Of a stretch of 64,000 bases of DNA, positions 55,381 through 64,000 are shown in pieces. The translations under genes were made by a program, and so were the position numbers. The number at the start of each line of letters is the position of its first letter. Position 1 is the stretch's first letter. Origin of the DNA: Effrenium voratum (Eukaryota; Sar; Dinophyceae; Suessiales; Symbiodiniaceae). Under the pieces are notes generated by a model. It ran no database searches. It was not told the origin of the DNA and worked only from the letters and a program-made list of their open reading frames with translations. The stretch covers positions 357,501-421,500 of the forward strand of contig CAUJNA010003090.1 of assembly GCA_963377175.1 (NCBI GenBank), in the 5' to 3' direction.

Positions 55381-56869
55381 TGGTCGTGGACCTTCTTCGG
55401 TTAGGTTGAAAGTGCCCTCAGTTTGAGGTTTAGATTTAGGGTTGAACTTGCCCTCAAGCCCTCTGTCTTGGGTTTGAGTTCAGGGCGTAACGTGCGGCCA
55501 GCTACAAAAAAACGCAGAGAGCGACGGCTGCATAGACGCCGCAAGTGCTGGCCGTTGCTGGTCAAGGGGAACTTCAAGAATAGAAACATGCTAGGAGGAA
55601 GCAAGCGCTGAGAAGAGTTAGCCTGCTTGTTCACAGGACTTGGAAATAGGCCAACCTTTTGGGTTTAAGTAGTACCTGGGCCAAAAAGCTAAAACAAAAA
55701 CACAACCAACAGTTCCCGTCAATTCGCTCACAACCCCACGAGGAAAAACCAGAAGCGTCCCACTTGATTCATTCACTGGCAAAATTAGCGTTTGAAATGT
55801 GTTCTGAGGCCCCTTTGGGGACATTCAAAAACACATCTGGGCCCGTCCATCGGCCCGCTCTGGTCCTCGTTCTGGGCAATAAACTCCAGAGTGGCCACTG
55901 GCGTCAACTGTGCCAGATCCGAGTCGGGCATGTGCACGTGAAGGTTGAAGCCTTGGCGTCCCGAATAAGTTGCCGGCCTTTGGGCACCTGAGATGAGCTT
56001 TGAGCCCATCCCGGGTCAACCACGCAGACTGTTGTCACAACATTGGAGCCACCTGAGTGCTGGTTAAAAAGGGGGAACGCGGGAAATCCAAGAGGGCACA
56101 TGTCTTAGACAAGTCTGGCGGTTTCAAGAGGCGATCTGAAGAGGGTCTTATACTTCTGGTGAGCAATGAAACAATGAGATTGCGTGCTCTTCTGTGAATC
56201 TAGCGATTTCAAGAAACTACGGAGCCCTGCAAAAACACCTTTGGCGCCAACCTCTTGGTCGGTGGCTACCTGTGTGACCACTTTCAACCCCTCTGATTTG
56301 AGAGTAAATGGCTCAAGAAATCAGGCGGGAGTGCCGTCTACTCTTGACAAACAGAGATTATCACCAACCCTTTGCCATCGCCAACCCCTTGTGCACCCAG
56401 ATCGCCCCAAGCGTGAGGCGGGAGGGCGGGGCCGGAGGAGTTGGGCCTGCCCCCCTCCTTACTTTAAAAACATGCGCCAGCACCTTTGTCTTGCCGGGCC
56501 GGAAGGGAGCGGGGGGGCCAGCAATGCCACGACCAAATTTGTTTCAGATCAACATCTGACAAAAGGTTTTCGACCCAACCACTTCGGAAACATACCAGTT
56601 ATCGGCTGTTAAAAATAGACGGCGCAGGTGATTGAAACGCATGATTTTTGTCGATGGTAGATGGCTCCGTTCCAGTTTTCAAAAAGAACTCGCGCCACCT
56701 ACTATTATACAACGACACCCTGGCCCGATGTGCCATCTACCGTTTCTGTTTGCCCCTGGGGTTCAGCCATCTACTCTCAAATTAGTGCAGTTGGGTGATC
56801 GAAAGCAAAATGTAAGACGTTCAACACGGAAGGTTGCCAGAGGTAGCTGTAAGTTTTCTTTGGAGGGCC

Positions 56870-57170
56870 AGTGCGGGGGGTGACCCTTAGGCTTGTCAGC
56901 GCGACTAGACTTGCGCGAAGCAAGCGACGAACACGGAGACGGGGCCTAACACCAGCTGGTCGCAAGGATGCCGCGTTACTCCCTTCCAGGGTGACTGCGT
57001 TTTCTCTAATCACTAGAAGTGCTTGTGCTGGGATGATCTGCAACCCCGCTCGAATTGCGACAAGCATGCGCTTGGCCAACGTGTTTGACAAAATAGCCCA
57101 AGCAGACTCACTTGCCAGATGGTCTGCGTACAAACTGATGGCAGCACCACATCATGGGCAAAACTGAAGA
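56870..57170. other. GC-rich block open on both strands
   Basis: A 98-codon plus frame (RLARSKRRTRRRGLTPAGRK and on) overlaps a 118-codon minus frame (SAWAILSNTLAKRMLVAIRA and on). One of them is probably real coding sequence, since base composition rises sharply here. I cannot tell which, nor name a family. Confidence 0.35.
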
Positions 57171-58360
57171 AGGCTATCATTCGCTGGCTGGTATTGAGTT
57201 AAGGGACTCAAGAACAGCAACTGGATGTCTGGGACAGGGCTCTCGCTCGATGTTCCCTATTAAGCTTCTCCCGACATCGGGGCTCCCTTAAACCCCCCTT
57301 GGCCAGCCGGCGGTTGTCTATTGTGGTGTCCGAATGTGAAATATGACGCACGCTGGCTGAGGCCGATTTTTTTAGATCCCCAAAAAATGCAATTAGATTC
57401 AAGCAGGGCATGTTAAATGCTGAAAGTTGGAGTCTGCAAAAACAGCGTTTCCCCCGTACCGCAACGGAAGCAACAGGCCAGCCGGAGTCATACACGCGAA
57501 GATCGCCACCGGGGCTTCTCAAAATGGTGGACCCTCTGTTGGTTGGTAAAGGAGAAACAAATGATCCAGGGTCATCAACCCGCGTGTGTGCAAATGGATG
57601 AGGGGGGGCATTCCCCTTCAAAGGTGGTCTGATTCCCCACTAAACCCAGTCAGGTTGACAGCCCTTTGATGAATTGGGGTTGATTCTGGGGCTCGTATTG
57701 AAAGGAGCCAAATTCTGTGTTTGGGATTGGCGAAGGAAAACAACAAGAAATCAATTTGAGGACGAAATCCATGAAGCCCTGGAATGGTTCTATTTCCCTG
57801 CAAATACCATCAAGCAATGGTTCCATGGCTTTAGGGTTTGCAAGTAATGGTACCAAGCTGCGGTGGACTCCCCTTCCTATGACCCTTCAGCACAGAAAGA
57901 AGCATCGTTACTGAGAAACGCCTTCCTTTCAGTGTTTCCGCACACGCTGTTTTGGGGGGCATGCATCACCTCTTGTGTGATCAGAAATGATTACAATCGT
58001 CATTCCCTCACATCTGGGGTGCTCCAAATATCATATTTTCTTACTCTGCAGGGGCAGGGGCCGCGTGGCAATTTGATACGTTCCACTAAAACAGTCTTCG
58101 GGGATCTGGTATGGCAAAAACAGAGGTCCTAGGCTCGAATCCTTCTGCCGGCTCTTTGCTGGTTCGGGTTTTCTGCCTCCTTTTGCCGAAAACCTGGACA
58201 AACTATGTGTTGTTTACCTCCTTTTTGCGAAAACGTTGAAGACTACTGACGAGGAAATCATAGGAAATGGCGGGACATGAAGGGGAAATCGAGCTGAAAG
58301 CCAGTAGGAAGAAGACAATTCAGTGGTCATGAAAGGGCAGGGCACGGAAATCGAGGCAAC

Positions 58361-58530
58361 TCAGAGAGAGAGAGAGATAGAGATAGAGGGGAGGAGAGAG
58401 AGGAGGTGGGGAGAGAGAGGCAAAGAGAGGAGGTAGAGAAAGAGAGAAAGAGACAGAGAAAGACAGAAACAGAGAGAGAGAGAGAGAGACTGAGAGAGCC
58501 AGAGAGAGAGAGAGAGAGAGAGAGAGAGCC

Positions 58531-58561
<31 letters not shown>

Positions 58562-58724
58562 AAGAGAGAGAAAGAGAGAGAAAGAGAGAGAAAGAGAGAG
58601 AAAGAGAGAGAAAGAGAGAGAAAGAGAGAGAAAGAGGAAAGAGAGAGAAAGAGAGAGAAAGAGAGAGAAAGAGAGAGAAAGAGAGAGAAAGAGGAAAGAG
58701 AGAGGTAGAGAGAGAGAGACAGGA
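58361..58724 (+). repeat. GA / GAGAGAAA microsatellite
   Basis: GAGA tracts with a regular GAGAGAAA 8-base unit from about 58548 to 58692, interrupted by GAGGAAAGA twice. Long open frames across it (Ser/Phe/Leu on minus, Arg/Glu on plus) are artefacts. Confidence 0.97.
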
Positions 58725-59054
58725 GGAGGATCCAGAGACATGAGGTGGGGAGAAAGAGGCACAGCGAGAAGGGAGGGCAGGGAGGAGGGAGAGAGAGGGG
58801 AAAGGAAAAGAGAGAGAGGAAGAAGGGGAAAAGGGAGAGGCCAATGTCGGCGGAGTTAGCCGGAGGCTCTAAAGTAGAATATTCTTGGAGGGGACCCAAG
58901 ATAGGGTCTGTCTCACAATTGAGAAACCCCTGTTCGGCTGGCTCTCAGGGAAAAATGGCACCAACCACCTGGAAGGGAGCCCAATTTGCAATTTAGCCCC
59001 TCAGATTGCCAAACCGAGAGAAGCACACTTCGGGGAGATTGATTGCAGTGTCGT

Positions 59055-59125
59055 CGCCTGGACGATATCAAGATCGCGACAGGTAAGAAGTCCGCGACCT
59101 CTTGAATCACTTTCAACATGTACCC
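59055..59125 (-). other. possible membrane exon EVADFLPVAILIS
   Basis: Minus-strand frame IQEVADFLPVAILISS could follow the 60.1-kb exon in a CSC1/TMEM63-type channel, where a helix with L-P is typical. Weak. A plus-strand CAGGTAAG at 59080 is an equally good splice donor in the other direction. Confidence 0.2.
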
Positions 59126-59536
59126 GAAACGGTGGACATCGGGTTTTCGGTGCACCACGCCATGACGGAGGTTGCCCATTGAAATTCAAAGCAGCCTTCC
59201 CTCGAAGGGCCTTCACATTCCCTCTGCTGATTTCAGGTTCTGCAACTTTACAAAACGGCTTGGATGTGGCTTTCGTGAATCCACCCCCTGGATATTAGAA
59301 GAGTCTTACTAAAACAGAACCAACCAGGAAGAACCAGTGGAAATCCACGAGAACAGCGCCTCCAAACCCGGTTTCTCTAGACCCAAAACTCATGAGAGCG
59401 CTCCGCGAGCCACACGCTAAGGCCCTTTTCGCTGAAATCGGAGGGTGGCTCGTCTTTAGTCGGACACAGCCCGCCTTTTGTGGTTTCAAAAAGGAAAACC
59501 GGGATCCATTTATCTTTTGCTTTCTTTTGTTTGGGG

Positions 59537-59668
59537 GGTGTTCCCGAAAAAAGAGACGAGCTCATCTGGTGCCTTTTTTCTCTAGACCCGGAAAATGGAA
59601 GACTGGGCCCCCTTTGGCTTCCGCTTCAAAACCACACCAAAAGGGGTACCCTCAAAAAGACTCATAAT
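59537..59668 (-). mobile_element. MITE-like element, copy 6 (inverted orientation)
   Basis: Read on the minus strand it begins TATGAGTCTTTTTGAGGGTA, has a core GAAGCCAAAGGGGGCCC, and ends with CTCTTTTTTCGGGAACACCC. Confidence 0.45.
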
Positions 59669-60051
59669 TTGTCTGTTCTGAGGTTCAAAGAAGGCAACCA
59701 GGGACGGTTTTCCCCCTTGCCTTGCGATGCCACTAAATAACCTCAACTGAAGGGGGTCCCCATTCCCCCGCCCCCCCGGTTGGTTGGTGGGGATCTTTTT
59801 GATGGCGGTTTCTGTGGGGCACCTGCCATAGTGGGGATTCACCAAGCAAACAAACGAGCAAATTTTGCAATCACAAAACCAGAAATCAGAATTGGACCCA
59901 ACGTGAGGTTCGCGAATACCTTCACAAACTGGACATAAGAATGAGATGTTTGAAGGGATCTTCCTAGGCCCGGTTCTCTGCCAGCCCGTTTTATGAGCAG
60001 AAAAACATCCAAACATGGCCCAAAGGCCCAAAGCTTCCCATACCGTGGAGT

Positions 60052-60145
60052 TGGAGCTCTGAGGAGGCGACACGTTCTGTCCACCGGCCGGTCCATCCAA
60101 ATGATGTCCTTCACAGCGGGGGGAGCCATGGACAAGCTGGTGTCC
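60052..60145 (-). CDS. candidate CSC1/TMEM63-type channel exon
   Basis: Acceptor GACACCAG, then SMAPPAVKDIIWMDRPVDRT, CRLLRA. The string AP-x-x-x-DI-(I/V)-W-x-(N/D)...R...R is reminiscent of the conserved A/P-P-x-D-(I/V)-x-W-x-N-L segment that precedes the conserved channel helices in OSCA/CSC1/TMEM63 proteins. Only this one exon is convincing; the call is inference from a single motif. Confidence 0.4.
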
Positions 60146-61139
60146 TTTGCCCAAAAGCCTCAGTTTCTGCTTGTCAGTGGGCAAGATACATGGTCTTCCC
60201 AAAAATTGAAAGCTAAAGGTCCAGCCAAAGGGGAATCAGGAACAGAGTAGACGCTTGTTCGCCCTCGAAAAATCCGGGTTCGCCAGCGCTTTTCTTGATG
60301 GTGAATACAGTGGGCAGTAGCTGTGAGTCCTGACAAATGAAAAAGACAATGGCCGTGTTCAGTTGGGTGTGCTGTTTTCCCAGTCAGTTACCCCCCCCTC
60401 CCTCCAGGAAGCAAATTATGTCTTTTTTTCTGGCTCACTTTCATCCAATGCTACTTTGAAAGGCACCCACATGCTTTGTCAACATGAGCACCCCAATCTG
60501 TTTTGCACCCCAGCAAATCCCCCGACCAACGACGCTCTTTTCAATCATGAACATTAGTTGTCTCCAATTACACGAGCTATTTCAAACCAGCTTTCCCCTC
60601 ATAATTCCCATCATGACCATGGGCCTCTCCAGCACGGCAAAAATAGCAAACACAATTGTCTGTTCCTTTCTCGTTGCAGTCCCTATTAGTCAAAGAGGAA
60701 TCCCAACCCGCCCTTGCGAAAAAGAAGGACACTTTGGGGAAACTTCTCGCTTGACCCTCCAAGCTCGGACTCCTAACCTTTTGGTCCACCCTTCACCCTG
60801 TTCTTTGTTGGCCCTCCCCCTTCTGTTTAAGCCCTCCCCCTTCTTCTTTGACCCTCCTTTCTTTCTAACCCTCCTTTCTTTTTGACCCTCCATCTGGGAC
60901 ATTTCCCAAGGTCAACTCCACAGAGGGCGCATACAACCGGGGTAAAACTTAGGTGGCTAGCTACTTACTAACTTGGCCGAACACCCAAGTAGGAATACTG
61001 ATACACCGCCTGCCAACTGCAGGACGTTGTCCATTCATGGCATTCTCCCTTCCCCAGTTGACGGGCAAAGAATAACCCGCAGGATGTTGTCCATCTATAA
61101 CGTTACCATGAATTGCCGGGCTTCTCCTCCCCTGCAAAA

Positions 61140-61255
61140 GAGAAGCGCCCTGCAGTCCTCCAGGGGGATAACCTCCCAGGGACTGCCACAGAACATCTGC
61201 GGCAGGTGCATCTGTCCACCTCGGACCGGGTACCGCTTCTGGTTCCTCGAAATGA
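61140..61255 (-). CDS. exon-like piece GGQMHLPQMFCGSPWEV
   Basis: Minus-strand frame RYPVRGGQMHLPQMFCGSPW, EVIPLEDCRALLFCR. Coding-like composition; no family recognised. Confidence 0.3.
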
Positions 61256-62394
61256 AGACCAACAAGTCAAGTCAGTCACCAAGGGGTGAATTAAACCTGT
61301 GCAGTTGCCTTTCTTTGTCAAAGACGGACTGCGAAAGCACTAGGTGCGAGCCCCCAACTTTTGGGGAATCTTTGGGGGGGTTGGTGGCCTGAAGTAGGGC
61401 GCCCTCATTTCAACATCTTTCAGGTTACATGTTGCCAACTCCTGTTGTTTCACTTCGGGCGCCAGGGCTTTTTAACCAACACTTGCACGCAGTCTGGAGG
61501 TGGCTCTCCATGGGCAAACGCTGAACCTTACAACTGCCTCGTGCCAATTGCGAGCCGCCGACTGACATGCCGAGTCCTGAAAACGTAAACGTTGGTTCAG
61601 TGTTGGGTTACAACTTTAAGCCCCTTGCCAGGCTTTCAACAGGAAACGCACAAAGCGGAAACTTGCCTTCCGGATGATCAAGGCGCGCACTCCAAAAACA
61701 AGCCCACAAAGTTGCCATTTATGCGGATGTTTTGTTTCGGTCAGACTGCTCCAACTCATTTCCTGAGTGAATTGGCCAGAAACAGGTAATCAAACTGTTG
61801 GTTTACCACTAAAATGCTCCAAACCCGAAACAAGTTTCAATTTGCAACTCGTGGAGTGAGGACCTCTCATGCTAAACATATCCGGTTCCTTGCCCGAACT
61901 GTGCAAATGTCTCGGACTGCGGTCACTGGGTATGTCTCAAAGAGATTCGTGGTTTTGCATGGTTTTGAAAGCAAACCAACACCAACAAAGCACTTGGAGG
62001 GGTCCTCAACCAATTTTTACAAACTCCCCATAGAAGAAGTGGCATCCTGAAAATTCGCGGCTTCAAGGGAACCAACATCCAACATATTCGCTCGAAAACA
62101 CTTAAACCAGGGTGTGAACCAAGCAAAAAAGGGGGCCATCCTCTGGCGGACAATATGTGGGTTTTCTGTCCAACAATTTGAGAATAGTCCTCAAGAAAAA
62201 CTGCCATAGCCACATGGTAACACCATTGGTATCATACAATCCCTACCCCCTACCAAAGCCCCCCCACTCCCCAATTGGTTGTTTTGCAATGTGGGGGGTG
62301 GGCTTGGGTAGGGGTTGGGATCCTTTGATGGTATCCTTTTGGTTTCTTTCCAGGTACCAAACAAAAGATGAGAAAGATCCACCTATGTTCCCCA

Positions 62395-62530
62395 TGGACC
62401 AGGTGCATGTGTTGGCTTCAAGGTCAAGGGGCGAATGATTGCCTCAGCCATCTGCGAGGTGGAGGATTCTCGCCGCTGCAAGTGCATGGGGCGTCCTACC
62501 TTACGTCCGACACGCGGCTGCGGCGATGGG
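62395..62530 (+). other. possible plus-strand exon VKGRMIASAICEVED
   Basis: Plus frame KVKGRMIASAICEVEDSRRC, KCMGRPTLRPTRGC. The minus strand is also open for part of it. Unrecognised and weak. Confidence 0.2.
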
Positions 62531-63277
62531 GGTCCGCCAAAATGGATGGCTTCCTTTTGGCTTCACTTTGAAGCCATGCCAGAAAGGGTGCTAAAAAACA
62601 AGAACCAGTGGAAATCTAGTGTGTGACACCCTGCCGTTTCCCACACCATGAAGATATGCTCAGATTTGGACTGGATTAGCTATCTGGACCCTGATTACAT
62701 GGATTAGGGGGTGTGGGTTTGGTTAAAGTTGCTAACCACATAGCTAAGTCCCAGACCATCCCAGTAGCCTTTTGCCCGTTCCCCTGCGACAGGGTCAATC
62801 CGCCAATTCATTTGGGGCGGCCGGTTCCGGGTTCAGTTGATCTGAGCGTCCCAAAAGGATGATCAAGCCAGAGACCAAACTTGGCCCAGACAGAGAGTGT
62901 TGAACTTCTTTGGAGGGGGTTGCTTCCACTTTGAAATACACCAACAAGAAATGGATACCAGTGTACCCGTTTTTGTACCCTGGGCCTTTGTAGCAACAGT
63001 GGGCTTCACCTGGGCTTCCAGTAATCAATCTGCAGAGCTCTTTAAACAAAAACAAAGCAAACACAACTTGTTTGTTTTCAGGCCAATTTTGGGTGGTTCA
63101 AATCAATTTTCCCTTTTGACCATTTGCAAAGGAAGTCCGGCCAAGCAGGTTGGTTTGTTTTCGGGGGCAGCTGTATCAACTTTTGCATTCTGGGATCAAC
63201 TTCTACGCGGCAACTGTTATGGAGCCCGTACCCCCCCCTCCTTTACCCCCCCCCCCTTTAAGCTTAAAGGGCTTCTC

Positions 63278-63560
63278 TTGCAGGGGAGGCTTAGGAAGCC
63301 TTGCGGAAGCCTTGGGGAAGCCTTGGGGAAGCTTGGCCTGACATTCGCCCTGCGCATGGCGGGAACACTGACAAGAAATACCAAACCTGCAAATTAGGTT
63401 AAAGAAGCCTTGGGAAGCCTCACGGAAGCCTTAGGGAAGCCTTAAGGAAGCCTTAGGGAAGCCTTAGGGAAGCCTTAGGGAGGCCTTAGGGAAGCCTTAG
63501 GGAAGCTGGAAACCTTAGAGAAGCCCTAGGGAAGCCCTAGGGAAGCCCTAGACAAAGCCG
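63278..63560 (+). repeat. cluster of GGGAAGCCTTA words
   Basis: More than a dozen copies of (G)GGAAGCC(T/C)TAG in near-tandem order, 12-base spacing. Outlying copies reach about 63740. CCTTAGG and CCCTAGGG are palindromic variants. Confidence 0.9.
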
Positions 63561-64000
63561 TTCGGTCTCCTTGGGGAAGCATGTTTGTGGAAAGCTTAAG
63601 GGGGCGCAGCACTTTCAGAAAAAAAACAATTCGAATCTCTTATGATTTCCCTAGGTTAGGGGGACGCAGCAAAGTAACGCAGCTCGAATGTCCGATCAAA
63701 ATCAAGGGGTCTCTTAGGTTCAGCTTAGGAAGTCTTAGGGAAAATGTTGCTATATCCACTTTCTAGCCACCCTAGGGATAGGACCTAACTACCTTGAGGG
63801 GGGGGTACAGGCATTCATAAAACTGGGAAGATTGGAATCTTGGAGCGACGACTGAGAGAATGCAGACCTGAAATGATGGCCCTTTTTACTTGCCTGTTCG
63901 GTGCTGCCCACGACATCGGGACCCCAGTTCTCGGTGCTTGGTTGGGAGTCAGATAGGTTCCAGTCCCATGTTCATCTTAGCGATACCTGACGTAAAAAGA

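Noticed and set aside
58090..58150. AGGCTCGAATCCT as a possible tRNA T-arm
   Set aside because: No matching acceptor stem, D-arm or anticodon arm at the correct distances.
58320..58899. Ser/Leu/Phe-rich and Arg/Glu-rich open frames of 100-190 codons
   Set aside because: They are translations of the GA/GAGAGAAA microsatellite.

Overview
The window looks like nuclear DNA of a dinoflagellate, most likely near the Symbiodiniaceae/Suessiales. Coding pieces are short (about 40-180 bases), GC3-rich and separated by 0.2-3 kb introns. All confidently placed genes are on the minus strand. Intron donors are often GA or GC instead of GT, and simple-sequence and palindromic micro-repeats are abundant. 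The organism assignment is inference from gene structure and from one transposase-like protein; no species is claimed.

Layout. (1) Bases 1-9717 form a compositional island extremely rich in CATG. It holds an intact 794-codon transposase-like ORF (72-2456), a 298-codon ORF with four FDW repeats (2624-3520), a set of Met/His-rich minus-strand exon-like pieces (3906-9110), and two tandem arrays (76-base and 52-base units) at its right edge. (2) Bases 10345-18642 carry exons of a Ca2+/cation antiporter (NCKX/NCX type, alpha-2 repeat region). An unrelated-looking terminal exon (11738-12050) lies inside one of its introns. (3) Bases 22554-32540, perhaps starting upstream of 33725, carry a peptidase M13 (neprilysin family) gene. 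I could follow it exon by exon from the conserved Trp-Leu-Asp helix through HEXXH to the terminal Cys-x-x-Trp and the stop codon. (4) Bases 35000-46631 hold a series of minus-strand coding-like exons of unrecognised product, interrupted by a 1.2-kb composite trinucleotide microsatellite (37806-38990). (5) Bases 46632-64000 are mostly intron or intergenic DNA with palindrome-based repeat clusters and a GA microsatellite. A few exon candidates remain there, the best being a CSC1/TMEM63-like piece at 60.1 kb.

The genes do not form an obvious pathway. The antiporter would move Ca2+ across a membrane and the M13 enzyme would be a zinc metallopeptidase facing a lumen or the outside. Same-strand tandem order is usual for dinoflagellates. 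I saw no rRNA, credible tRNA, spliced-leader gene, CRISPR array, promoter or terminator. The most interesting signal is at the splice junctions: in 10 of the 12 introns I could place by protein homology, the first two bases of the intron equal the first two bases of the next exon, whatever those bases are (GA, GC or GT). This is what insertion of introns with a short target duplication would leave.
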